Part shown: positions 18,856-26,978 of the stretch, in pieces
Layout: every line of letters starts with the position of its first letter
Position numbering within the stretch: the first letter of the stretch is position 1
DNA from: Deltaproteobacteria bacterium
Lineage (GTDB): Bacteria; Myxococcota_A; UBA9160; UBA4427
NCBI GenBank assembly: GCA_019310385.1
Contig: JAFDEK010000048.1
Location: 1-40,595, forward strand
Length of the DNA stretch: 40,595 bases
Direction: 5' to 3'
The notes under the pieces: generated by a model
What the model was told of the DNA's origin: nothing
The model's input: only the letters and a program-made list of their open reading frames with translations
Databases searched by the model: none
Position numbers and translations under genes: made by a program

Positions 18856-19791
18856 GTGAAGCGCCGCACGCTCGCAGCCCTGCTCCATCCCTTCGGGAAG
18901 ACTCGCTCCGAGCGGAAGCGGCGCGCGGTGCTGCTGCTCTTGGCTGCCGGCCTCTTCAGCTCGAGCACGGCCGGGGCAGAAGCGGCCGATGCCGCCGGAG
19001 AGCCTCGGCCGCCGCTACTGCGCATCTCGGCCACCGCCTGGCTTGCCAGCCTCGAAGGTCATCTCCAGACGCCCTCGGGAGGTCGGGTCGGCACGACCTC
19101 GCCCGGGCGGCCCCGCCTCGAGGAGATCGGGCTCGGCGGCTTGCAGGTCCTGCCCACCGTAGACGTCCAGCTCCGCATCGCGCGTACCCACGAGCTGCAC
19201 CTCGCCTACGTGCACATCGACTTGCGCGGGTCGGCTGTGCTCGAAGACCCGCTCGTCAGCCAGGGAGTCCTGTTTCCCGCCGGCTCGCCGGTAGAGAGCG
19301 GACTCGAGCTGCCCTTGCTGCGTCTCGGCTATCGCGCCCATTGGCTCCGCTTGAATCCGGGCCGGTGGCACATCGCACCGGAGGTGGGCATCGCCGGCTT
19401 CGATTTCGCCTATATCCTGAACAACACCCTGAACAACACCCTCGACCCGCCATCAGCCGTCGCTTCCGTGGATCGTCGCTATGCGGTTCTCTTCCCCTAT
19501 CTCGGATTCCTCGCCGAGCGGCCCCTGCTCGATCGCCTGGACTTCGAGGGCGAGGTGTTCGGGAGCGCGGGCATCAACGGCACGAGCTACGCCGAGCTCG
19601 ACCTGCGTCTCGTCTACGCGCTGCTGCGTCGGCGTCACGCCAGTGTGTCGGGGATGCTCGGCCTGCGCGGGCTCTGGCTCTACCGCCGAGACGGACAGAA
19701 GCCCGTGCCCAATGAGATCGACGTGCGCGTGGGGAGCTTTTCCAGCGACCCCTGGGCGGGCTTCTACGTGGGGCTGCGTCTCGAGTTTTGA
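18856..19791 (+). CDS. Probable outer-membrane beta-barrel protein of unknown function
   Basis: 311 residues from a GTG. A positively charged N-terminus and a hydrophobic stretch (AVLLLLAAGLFSSSTAGAEA) form a signal peptide ending near residue 43. The mature part alternates hydrophobic and polar residues in short strands with aromatic girdle residues. It ends in a terminal phenylalanine (VGLRLEF), the signature of BAM-assembled outer-membrane proteins. I do not recognise the family; the length would suit about 10-12 strands. It diverges from the TolC operon, with 166 bp between the starts, and precedes asd. An internal NNTLNNTL duplication is present. Confidence 0.65.
   Translation: MKRRTLAALLHPFGKTRSERKRRAVLLLLAAGLFSSSTAGAEAADAAGEPRPPLLRISATAWLASLEGHLQTPSGGRVGTTSPGRPRLEEIGLGGLQVLPTVDVQLRIARTHELHLAYVHIDLRGSAVLEDPLVSQGVLFPAGSPVESGLELPLLRLGYRAHWLRLNPGRWHIAPEVGIAGFDFAYILNNTLNNTLDPPSAVASVDRRYAVLFPYLGFLAERPLLDRLDFEGEVFGSAGINGTSYAELDLRLVYALLRRRHASVSGMLGLRGLWLYRRDGQKPVPNEIDVRVGSFSSDPWAGFYVGLRLEF
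19416..19439 (+). repeat. 12-bp perfect tandem duplication inside the outer-membrane protein gene
   Basis: CCTGAACAACAC occurs twice in direct succession and encodes LNNT-LNNT. Confidence 0.9.
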
Positions 19792-19802
19792 GGTCGCGAG
19801 AG

Positions 19803-19844
19803 GCACCCGCGCGCTCGCGACAGGTGCTCCGGTTGGCGTTTTTT
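19803..19844 (+). terminator. Weak candidate rho-independent terminator after the outer-membrane protein gene
   Basis: GCACC (19803) can pair with GGTGC (19823), with inner CGCG/CGCG pairing, and six T follow at 19839-19844. The T run starts 11 nt after the stem, which is far, so this is only a candidate. Confidence 0.3.
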
Positions 19845-19882
19845 GCTAATGATTCCGCCACTCTCTGAGATTGGACACGGAC

Positions 19883-21004
19883 ATGGCACTCGAGCGGGTC
19901 GGATTCGTCGGTTGGCGTGGAATGGTGGGCTCGGTGCTTCGGGAGCGCATGAGCGCCGAGGGCGATTGGGCGGGTCTCGAGCCCGAGTTCTTCTCCACCT
20001 CCCAGGTCGGCCTGCCCGCGCCCGACGTGGGCGTTGCGGCGCCTCCCCTGGGCGACGCCTACGAGATCAGCCGTCTCGCCCGGCAGCAGGTCATCGTGAG
20101 CTGCCAGGGCGGCGACTACACCAAGCAGGTCCTGCCTGAGCTGCGCGCTGGCGGCTGGCAGGGCTACTGGATCGACGCGGCGTCGGCCAAGCGCATGGAC
20201 GACGACAGCGTGATCGTCCTCGACCCGGTGAACCGGGATCACATCGACCGCGCGATCGCCGAAGGCGTGCGCAACTACGTGGGCGGCAACTGCACCGTGA
20301 GCCTGATGCTCATGGCTCTGGACGGGCTCTTCCGCGAGGGCTGGGTCGAGTGGCTCTCCTCCATGACCTATCAGGCGGCCTCGGGAGCCGGCGCGCGCGG
20401 CATGCGGGAGCTGGTGGAGCAGATGCGCGTCATCGGTGACGATGCCCGCAAGCTGCTGGACGACTCCGCCGCCTCGGCCCTCGAAATCGACCGCGAGGTG
20501 AGCGAATCCGTGCGGGGCGCCGGCTTGCCCACCGAGAACTTCGGCGCTCCCCTGGCGGCCAGCCTCATTCCCTGGATCGACAGTCCCATGGAAGGGGGCG
20601 AGACCCGGGAGGAGTGGAAGGCATTCGCCGAGGGCAACAAGATCCTCGCCAGCGGGACCCCCATTGCGATGGACGGCTTCTGCGTGCGCATCGGCGCCAT
20701 GCGCTGCCACAGCCAGGCCTTCACCATCAAGCTGCGCAGCGACGTGCCCCTGGACGAGATCGAAGGCGTCCTCGCGGATGCCAACGACTGGGTCTCCCTT
20801 GTGCCCAACGACAAGGACAGCACCCTCGAGCGCCTGTCGCCGGCAGCCGTATCGGGCACTCTCGATGTTCCGGTCGGCCGCGTGCGCAAGCTCCGCATGG
20901 GCCCCGACTACCTCGGTGCTTTCAGTGTCGGCGACCAGCTTCTGTGGGGCGCCGCCGAGCCCCTGCGCCGCATCCTGGGAATCTTGCGCGAGCACGAGGG
21001 CTGA
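19883..21004 (+). CDS. asd: Aspartate-semialdehyde dehydrogenase, proteobacterial type
   Basis: 373 residues from the ATG at 19883; an in-frame TTG at 19871 is possible. It catalyses NADPH-dependent reduction of aspartyl phosphate to aspartate semialdehyde, the branch point to lysine, diaminopimelate, threonine and methionine. The N-terminal VGFVGWRGMVGSVL binds NADP. The active-site cysteine is C137 in GGNCTVSLML, and the catalytic histidine is in the RCHSQAFTIKL block near residue 275. The length and the long GYWIDAASAKRM segment match the E. coli class, not the shorter Gram-positive class. The gene appears monocistronic and converges with the DUF3604 gene 23 bp beyond its stop. Confidence 0.96.
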   Translation: MALERVGFVGWRGMVGSVLRERMSAEGDWAGLEPEFFSTSQVGLPAPDVGVAAPPLGDAYEISRLARQQVIVSCQGGDYTKQVLPELRAGGWQGYWIDAASAKRMDDDSVIVLDPVNRDHIDRAIAEGVRNYVGGNCTVSLMLMALDGLFREGWVEWLSSMTYQAASGAGARGMRELVEQMRVIGDDARKLLDDSAASALEIDREVSESVRGAGLPTENFGAPLAASLIPWIDSPMEGGETREEWKAFAEGNKILASGTPIAMDGFCVRIGAMRCHSQAFTIKLRSDVPLDEIEGVLADANDWVSLVPNDKDSTLERLSPAAVSGTLDVPVGRVRKLRMGPDYLGAFSVGDQLLWGAAEPLRRILGILREHEG

Positions 21005-21027
21005 GCCTGAGCCACCGCCCTCCCGGT

Positions 21028-23316
21028 CTACGGGACCGGTTCGAGGGGCCGATCGACGTAGATGGGTGAAGACCACGCTCGCTCCTGGGCCGGTGCGAGG
21101 CAGTCCTCGGCGAAGGGCGTGCGGTAGTTGCCGTAGCAGGGCGCTGTGCCGAGGGCGCGGCCATCCGCGTCGAAGACCGTGCGCAGGTTGGCGGCGTTTA
21201 CGGCCGGCGTGGTGGTCTGCAGGGCGCGCACGTAGTAGACCGCGTCGCGGCCAACCTTCGCGTAGTCCGGGTCCGCGAAGCGGACGACGCAGCCGGCGGG
21301 ATCGGGCGGGCACTCGAAGCGCCGCCACGGGTCGTCGATGAGTTCGGCGAGCTTCTCGTCCGCCCGCGTTCGTGGGCGCACCCGGACGACCTCGATGGCA
21401 TCGATGGTGTGGCGCTGATCGCTCGGGTGGTAGCACTCGCCGCGGCACAGCCCTTCGAGGCGCTCCGCTGACAACGCCGCCACGCTCTCGTCGGGACAGC
21501 CGGGCCGCTGAACGAAGGAGCCGATGGCCCGCACCTCGAAGCGGGGCGCTTCGGCGAGGGTCACGGCCCGGCCCATGGGGGTGCGCCCGCCGGGGCCGTT
21601 CAGCAAATCGAACCAGAGCAGGATGCGCGGGCCGCTGGTTCCGTAGACCTCGCGGGCTTCGAGGGCTTGCCAGATGGAGTCGCGGTCTCGCTCCCGGGCG
21701 TGGACGGCCACCAGGCCTCCCGGGTACATGAAGCTCGCAGTGCGCTCGGTGTCGAGCAGGCCGCGAAAGCCGCGCTCCTCGTCGGGGGCGGGCTGGGCGC
21801 GGCGGGGATCCTGCTGCTCTCCGACGATGAAGGGGCGGGTGATGCGGTCGACCCTGGGGCTGGCGAAGCCCCGTGCGTCGGTCATGGTCTTGCGGGCGTA
21901 TTGTTTGTAGCCGGTGCCCGGCCGTCCCGTGTGGTTGTCCGTGGAGGCGATGAAGCCGAAGCGGAAACGCAGCGGGCCGCCGTCCGCGCTCGGCTCGTCG
22001 GACCGGGCCGCGGCCAGGGCGGCCTGGGCGCTCACGCCCGGGCGCAGGTTCATGGCGGGCTTGAAGCAATCGCGGCACTGGTCGCAGTCGAGCCAGTCCT
22101 CCTGGCGGGTGTCAGGGAAGACCCGATGGGGGGAGCCTCCGGCGTCGAGGGCGAGCTGCCGCGCCTCGGCGACTCGGGCGTCGCACTCGGCACTCGAGAG
22201 ATCGCCGCAACGTTGGGCCATGAGCTCCCCCGCCCGCCAGCAGCAGGGCAGGTAGTCCGGGGTCGGAGCGGGACAGATGCGTTCGCCCGTGGCCGAGGTC
22301 TCGAACTCGGCGAAGTCCCGGTACGCCTCGCTGCTGCCGTGGCCCGAGAAGACTTCGAGCAGGCGTTGCTTCGAGGGGTCGTGGCTGGCCGGGGTGAGCT
22401 GGGTCGCAATGCTGGAGCCCGGCGGCGTGTGGATGCCCCATCCGAGGCCGTGGGGGATCACGAGGGCGTCGAGCTGCCACTGGGCGAGCTTTTCGAAGAG
22501 CTCGCGTGCGGTGGGGGCGTTCTCGCGGCAGTCCGCGGGCAGCGTGCGGACGTCGACGCCGGGAGCGCAGTCGGGGGTTCGGGCCATCTGCTCGACCAGC
22601 CAGAGGAAGTCGGCGTACTCGCCCAGGCCCAGCGGGCCCAGGCCGCGCCGAAGGGCGCCCACCAGCCACAGAGCCCGGGCGCGCTCCAGGGTGCCCTGGG
22701 GCAGGGCGGTAATGGGGCGGGCGGGCAGGGCGTGGTCCGCCAGGCCCGGGTAGATCACGTTCTTGTGTCCCTCGTGGAGCTCCGGGGTTTCGCCCACCTG
22801 GGTCCATTCCCAGCCCACGTAGGCGACCAGGTCGGGATTGGCAGCGTCACCTGCCAGCGCGTTGCACTGGCGGATGCTCTCGATGGTCTCGTGCCAGCGA
22901 GCCGGGGTGAGACTCTCGGCGTGGTCGTTGATGGAGAAGAAATCGAGCTGGGAGCAGTGACGGGCGAAGTCACAGGCATCGGCCGGCGGGTGGGCGCCAT
23001 CGCCGCCGAAGACGGGCAGGGAGAACACGAAGGCGTCGATGGAGAAGGTCGAGTGCACATGGAGGTCGCCGAAGAGGATCGCCTTGGCGGCGGGTGCCTC
23101 GCCTTGGGAGGGGGTGGGGCCAGAGGTCGAGGGGGGCAGCGCGGCGCGGGCCTCTGCCTGCCGGGCGAGGAGCGATTCGACGCTCGCCGCGTCGCGCATC
23201 GCGCCCTCGATGACGCCGGCCGAGTGGTCGGCCTCGTAGCAGCCGGCAGCCGGCCCCTGGAGCAGCGCGAGCAGCAAGGCAAGGCGGAAGGCGCTTCCGC
23301 TCGTGCACGAGCTCAT
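21028..23316 (-). CDS. DUF3604-family lipoprotein (PHP-like metal-binding domain)
   Basis: 762 residues. A leader with a lipobox (PAAGC, Cys at about residue 26) suggests a lipoprotein exported to the periplasm. GDLHVHSTFS (about residues 84-93) and the FFSINDHAE block give the HxH and D-H metal ligands of the PHP-like domain characteristic of DUF3604. Further conserved blocks are YVGWEWTQ, VIPHGLGW and the FGFIASTDNHTGRPGTGY segment near residue 450. Four cysteines in a CDQCRDCF context could bind metal or form disulfides. The true reaction is unknown; a phosphoesterase-like hydrolysis is inferred from the fold. Its ATG overlaps the redoxin stop by 4 bp (ATGA), so translation is probably coupled. 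Confidence 0.85.
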   Translation of the reverse strand: MSSCTSGSAFRLALLLALLQGPAAGCYEADHSAGVIEGAMRDAASVESLLARQAEARAALPPSTSGPTPSQGEAPAAKAILFGDLHVHSTFSIDAFVFSLPVFGGDGAHPPADACDFARHCSQLDFFSINDHAESLTPARWHETIESIRQCNALAGDAANPDLVAYVGWEWTQVGETPELHEGHKNVIYPGLADHALPARPITALPQGTLERARALWLVGALRRGLGPLGLGEYADFLWLVEQMARTPDCAPGVDVRTLPADCRENAPTARELFEKLAQWQLDALVIPHGLGWGIHTPPGSSIATQLTPASHDPSKQRLLEVFSGHGSSEAYRDFAEFETSATGERICPAPTPDYLPCCWRAGELMAQRCGDLSSAECDARVAEARQLALDAGGSPHRVFPDTRQEDWLDCDQCRDCFKPAMNLRPGVSAQAALAAARSDEPSADGGPLRFRFGFIASTDNHTGRPGTGYKQYARKTMTDARGFASPRVDRITRPFIVGEQQDPRRAQPAPDEERGFRGLLDTERTASFMYPGGLVAVHARERDRDSIWQALEAREVYGTSGPRILLWFDLLNGPGGRTPMGRAVTLAEAPRFEVRAIGSFVQRPGCPDESVAALSAERLEGLCRGECYHPSDQRHTIDAIEVVRVRPRTRADEKLAELIDDPWRRFECPPDPAGCVVRFADPDYAKVGRDAVYYVRALQTTTPAVNAANLRTVFDADGRALGTAPCYGNYRTPFAEDCLAPAQERAWSSPIYVDRPLEPVP

Positions 23317-24089
23317 GCAGAGGCGGGCGGATCGCCGGGGAGGTGGCGGCGAACCGCGTCGAGAACCCGGTCGGCGTCGGAGCGCACCCGGTAGTCGTCG
23401 GCCTGGTCGATCCAGCGCACGACGCCGTCGGCATCGATCAGCACGCTAGTCGGGATCGCGAGGTTGCGGATCAGCGAGCCGTCCCGCGGCCCGCCCATGG
23501 CATGCTCGTGGCGCAGACCGTAGAGGTCGATCACCTTCAGCTCCGGATCCGCGAGCACCTGCATGGTCAGGTTGGAGCGGCGCTTCCCGCGAGATGACTC
23601 GCGGAGGGTATCCGGACTGATGGCCACCAGCGCCACGCCCAGGGCGTCGAAGTGCGGCCCCATGGCCTCCCACCGCCGTAACTCGGCGGTGCAGTAGGGT
23701 CACCAGAAGCCGCGGAAGAACTTGAGCAGCAGCGCGCCGCGGCCGGGCTCCCGGAGCCGGAAGGGAGCGTCGTCCGAGCCCGTGGCTTCGAAGTCGGGTG
23801 CCGGGCCTCCGACCGTGACGGCGGGTACCACCGCGGGCAGGGGGGCGATGCGGTCGAGTGCGAGGAAGCCGCCGCCGGCCGCCAGACCGATGACCGCGAG
23901 CGTGCCGGCTGCCCAGCCCGGTCCGCCGAGCAGGCCCGCGACGCAGAGCAGAGCGCCGAGGCCCGATGCCAGGCGAAAGGCCCAGGGCTCCTTGGGAACG
24001 CGGACCTGCTGGATGCGCTGATACCAGAGCGCCCAGCCGCCCAGGGAGAGCGCCGCGCCGGTCAGCGAAAGAAGTTGAGCCGTGTCCAT
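23313..24089 (-). CDS. Membrane-anchored peroxiredoxin/redoxin-like selenoprotein (in-frame TGA as Sec)
   Basis: 258 residues if the TGA at 23700-23702 is read as selenocysteine (residue 130). Three transmembrane helices (about 4-24, 38-56, 58-78) anchor the protein; a redoxin domain follows (GGPAPDFEATGSDDAPFRL). The active-site stretch reads FFRGFW-U-PYCTAEL, exactly the AhpC/TSA-like motif FxRGxWCPYCxxEL with Sec for the first cysteine, so a UxxC pair with C133. The frame continues without another stop through VALVAISPDT, IPTSVLIDADGVVRW and ends at the TGA of 23313-23315. A SECIS-like hairpin begins 8 nt after the TGA. A naive gene caller would give two fragments (129 and about 116 residues). 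It probably reduces peroxides or thiols at the membrane. It is coupled to the DUF3604 gene. Confidence 0.85.
23671..23691 (-). promoter_or_regulatory. Bacterial SECIS-like hairpin downstream of the Sec TGA
   Basis: In the mRNA sense, 8 nt after the UGA, CACCGCCG pairs perfectly with CGGCGGUG around the loop AGUUA. The loop carries the GU that SelB recognises in known bacterial SECIS elements, and 17 nt separate the UGA from the loop G, within the spacing described for bacterial elements. The hairpin lies wholly inside the coding region, as is usual in bacteria. Confidence 0.75.
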
Positions 24090-24337
24090 GGGTGTCGTGT
24101 CCTTCGTTTCTGTTCCCGTTTCGGCGACCCTGCGGGCCCCGGGGGACGATCTATAGGATGGCGTCCTGCACGGAGCATTTCAACCAGGGACTGGTGCGGG
24201 TCGCGCGTTCGACTGTGGTAGCCGTGCGCCGCATTCTCGGCCTACTCTCGGCCTGCATTTGGCAGCAGCCGAAGGGTCGGCTCGATCGACGAGCCCGACA
24301 CTCACCGGGCCGGGCGCGCGGGAAGCTGGGAGCAGGC

Positions 24338-26047
24338 ATGAGCGCGCTGGGAGCGAGGAGCGTGGGGAGAGGCTGGATCGGCTTTGCGCTCGTCTTCCTC
24401 GTCTTTCTCGCCCATGCACTCTGGCTGATCGGCGTTGCGGAAGACGCCTTCATCACCTTCCACTTCGCGCGCAACTGGCTCGAGGGCCACGGTCTGGTGT
24501 GGAACGTGGGTGAGGGGCCGGTCGAGGGTTACACGAACTTCTTGTGGCTCGTCCTCATGGCTTGCGTGCTGGGTCTGGGTCTCGACCCCATTGTTTGTTC
24601 CCAGCTTCTCGGTGTGGCTTGTGCTCTCGTGGCCCTGGTCTACACCTTTCGCTGCGCCACCGACTTGCTCGGCCTCGGGCCGCTGCTGGGCCTCGTGCCT
24701 TGCGCTTTCCTCGCCATCTCGGGTCCCTTCGCCGCCTGGGCGACGAGCGGCATGGAAACCGGACTCTTCACCCTCTTGCTCGTCGCGAGCGTCTACCACC
24801 TTGCGGCCTACTGGCAGGGGGTCGGGGGAGGTGTTGGCGAGGGGGATGCCGAGGCGGGCCAGCAGCTCGTCTTTGCGTACGCGGCGCTGCTGCTCGCCAT
24901 GCTGACTCGGCCCGAGGGCGTGGGGGTCGCCGGACTGCTGCTGGGGGCGAGCGTCCTGGCGTCCCGGGGACGGGCGGCTTCGTCCTTGCGCGCGCATCTC
25001 GCTCCCGGGCTCGCGTGCCTCGTCTTCTACGGGGTCTACTTCGGGTGGCGCTGGCAGCTCTTCGGCCATCCGCTGCCCAACACCTTCTACGCCAAGACCG
25101 GCGCTTCTCCGGCTCAGGTGTTGCGGGGTAGCCAGTACGTGGCCTACTTCGCCCTGCACTTCGTCACCCCCTGGCTGCCGCTTCTGCTGCTGGCCGCGTC
25201 CTTGCTAGGGGCGAGGGAGCGGGCAGGCTCGATGGTCCGCCCGGGCTGGCCCGAGCTCCTGCGGCGGCACTTCGGGCTGGCCGCATGCGCCCTCGTGAGT
25301 CTCGTCTATACGCTCTACATCGCCCTCGTCGGCGGCGACTACATGGCGATGTACCGCTTCTTCGTTCCGGTTCTTCCCTTCGTCTACCTGCTTCTGGCGG
25401 CGAGCGTCGCCTGGGTGGCGACTGCCCGTGGCGCGGCCGGGGGAAGGGTGGGGCCCCTGCTCGCGGCGGCGGTGTCTCTCGCGGTGCTCGGGACCGCGGT
25501 CCACTCGACGCCCCTGGAAAAGCGCCTCTTCGAGCGCCCGTGGATGACCCACGGCAACTACCGCGGCGTCGAGAAGGAACGGTGGCACGTTGCGAGGCTG
25601 AGTCTCATCGGGGAGTTCTTCGCGCGCTACGCGAGGCCGGGGGAGAGCCTCGCCACCGCGGCGATCGGGGCCGTCGCCTGGCACTCAGACCTGCGGATCT
25701 ACGACCTGCACGGCGTGGTGGATCCTTACATCGCCCATCACGGCCGGGTCGATGCGCCGGTGGGCAGCGGCCAGCCGGGACACGAGAAGTTCGACTATGT
25801 CTACGTCTTCGAGAAGCGGCCCACCTTCTACATGTTCAACCGGCGCCTCTTCCCCCAGCCCTTTCCCGGGATCCCGAAGCTCGTCGACGAGGTGGACGCG
25901 CTGGTGGCGCAGGACTATCGGGTGGGCTCGGTGCGTCTCGTCGACGAGGTGAACGGCGAGTCGGGCTATTTCGCTTTTCTCGAGCGTCGCGACCGGGTTG
26001 AAGGCCGCGAACGGGTTGAAGGGCGCGACCGGCCCGGGCAACGCTGA
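24338..26047 (+). CDS. Polytopic GT-C-type glycosyltransferase-like membrane protein
   Basis: 569 residues from the ATG at 24338 (GGGAGCAGG upstream); the frame is open to 23966. About ten transmembrane helices. The first periplasmic loop has the acidic EDAFITFHFARN followed by GHGLVWN and VEGYTNFLW, the signature of a family of GT-C-like sugar transferases that use polyprenyl-phosphate sugars. A soluble periplasmic tail (about 430-569) includes DLHGVVDPYIAHH. The C-terminus carries a duplicated VEGR unit. Family assignment is by pattern; the sugar and acceptor are unknown. It diverges from the selenoprotein gene, with about 250 bp between their starts in which I see no clear promoter. Confidence 0.75.
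   Translation: MSALGARSVGRGWIGFALVFLVFLAHALWLIGVAEDAFITFHFARNWLEGHGLVWNVGEGPVEGYTNFLWLVLMACVLGLGLDPIVCSQLLGVACALVALVYTFRCATDLLGLGPLLGLVPCAFLAISGPFAAWATSGMETGLFTLLLVASVYHLAAYWQGVGGGVGEGDAEAGQQLVFAYAALLLAMLTRPEGVGVAGLLLGASVLASRGRAASSLRAHLAPGLACLVFYGVYFGWRWQLFGHPLPNTFYAKTGASPAQVLRGSQYVAYFALHFVTPWLPLLLLAASLLGARERAGSMVRPGWPELLRRHFGLAACALVSLVYTLYIALVGGDYMAMYRFFVPVLPFVYLLLAASVAWVATARGAAGGRVGPLLAAAVSLAVLGTAVHSTPLEKRLFERPWMTHGNYRGVEKERWHVARLSLIGEFFARYARPGESLATAAIGAVAWHSDLRIYDLHGVVDPYIAHHGRVDAPVGSGQPGHEKFDYVYVFEKRPTFYMFNRRLFPQPFPGIPKLVDEVDALVAQDYRVGSVRLVDEVNGESGYFAFLERRDRVEGRERVEGRDRPGQR
25990..26023 (+). repeat. 18-bp tandem duplication at the 3' end of the GT-C gene
   Basis: CGACCGGGTTGAAGGC and CGAACGGGTTGAAGGG start 18 bp apart, with a partial third copy after. 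They encode RDRVEG-RERVEG-RDR at the protein end. Confidence 0.88.
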
Positions 26048-26137
26048 CTTGTCATCGCCGGGAAATCACCGATTGTCTGACCTGCGACTCCATTCATCGT
26101 GTCCACCCAATCCACCGCTTCGACGAGTGAGCATGCC

Positions 26138-26818
26138 ATGACCCCTGACGCTCCGGCCACGCCCAAGCCCTCCGCCACCGTCGTACCCCTGCGCGACGCG
26201 CCCGAGGGCCTCGAGGTACTGCTGCTCCAGCGCGCCAAACGCGACGGCTCCGCCACCGGTCACTGGGTGTTTCCCGGTGGCAAGATCGAGGAGCAGGATC
26301 GTTCCACCGGGCCCGACCCGGTTCTCGCGGCGGCGCGCGCTGCGGCCCAGCGGGAGACCTGGGAGGAGGCGGGGCTGCGCCTGGCGAGCGAGAACTTCGG
26401 GCTGATCTCGCGCTGGATCACGCCGGCCATGTCGCCCAAGCGCTTCGACACCTGGTTCTTCGCCGCGCGGGTCGAGGCCGACGCCGCGGTGCGGGTCGAC
26501 GGCGAGGAGATCCGCACTCACGCCTGGTTCGTCCCGGAGAACGCCCTCACTGCCTTTGCGGAGGGCGAGATCCGGCTCGTCCCGCCCACCTTCGTCACCC
26601 TGAGCTGGTTGGCCGACTATGCGGACTGCGCCTCGGCCCTGGCGGGCCTCGTGCGCGAGAGCGTCCCCAAGATCGAGCCTCGCATCTGCCCCGTCGAAGG
26701 GGGAGCCTACATGCTCTATCCCGGCGATGCCGGCTACGAGGACGGCGACCTCGACCGCCCCGGCCCCCGCAACCGCGTCCACACGCAATCCGGCCGCCTC
26801 CACTACCAACGCACCTAA
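26138..26818 (+). CDS. Nudix hydrolase (NUDT19/NudL-like)
   Basis: 226 residues from the ATG at 26138, preceded by GTGAG; a GTG at 26099 would add 13 residues. The Nudix box is present with an insertion: WVFPGGKIEE ... about 20 residues ... AAAQRETWEEAGLRL, so G(x)n-RExxEEAG, as in the NUDT19 or CoA-pyrophosphatase-like subgroup. A later ISRWITPAMSPKRFDTWFF segment is also shared with that subgroup. These enzymes hydrolyse nucleoside diphosphate derivatives; the substrate here is not predictable. The TAA stop lies inside the outer end of the inverted repeat at 26815-26978. Confidence 0.88.
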   Translation: MTPDAPATPKPSATVVPLRDAPEGLEVLLLQRAKRDGSATGHWVFPGGKIEEQDRSTGPDPVLAAARAAAQRETWEEAGLRLASENFGLISRWITPAMSPKRFDTWFFAARVEADAAVRVDGEEIRTHAWFVPENALTAFAEGEIRLVPPTFVTLSWLADYADCASALAGLVRESVPKIEPRICPVEGGAYMLYPGDAGYEDGDLDRPGPRNRVHTQSGRLHYQRT

Positions 26819-26978
26819 CGCAAGGTGGGGGGACGGTCCTTAACGCAAGCTCAGGGGGGACGTTCTTTCCGTTGTTCCGATGTGACGGACCCTCAGAACG
26901 GAACTCCGGAAAGAACGTCCCCAACTTCCCCCAACTTCCCCCAACTTCCGTTAAGGACCGTCCCCGAGCTTGCGTTAG
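26815..26978. repeat. Long imperfect inverted repeat between convergent genes, containing both stop codons
   Basis: The outer 10 bp CTAACGCAAG (26815) and CTTGCGTTAG (26969) match perfectly and contain the TAA stops of the Nudix and protease genes. Further paired blocks are 26829-26845 with 26949-26965 (17 of 17, core ACGGTCCTTAACG), 26861-26871 with 26907-26917 (CGTTCTTTCCG, 11 of 11), and 26874-26879 with 26899-26904 (GTTCCG). The whole can fold as one hairpin and could serve as a bidirectional terminator. It resembles REP/BIME-like elements spread by REP-associated transposases, though none is in the window. Confidence 0.85.
26921..26950. repeat. 10-bp tandem repeat, 3 copies, in the right arm of the inverted repeat
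   Basis: CCAACTTCCC, CCAACTTCCC, CCAACTTCCG. The left arm lacks the extra copies, so the arms differ in length by about two units. Confidence 0.9.

Noticed and set aside
19871-19882. TTG start for asd
   Set aside because: It is in frame, but the ATG at 19883 gives the usual start of the family and a better start codon.
23700-23702. The TGA in the redoxin gene as a nonsense mutation or pseudogene
   Set aside because: The frame is intact on both sides, the stop sits exactly at the conserved redox position, and a SECIS-like hairpin follows. A random nonsense mutation would not explain all three.
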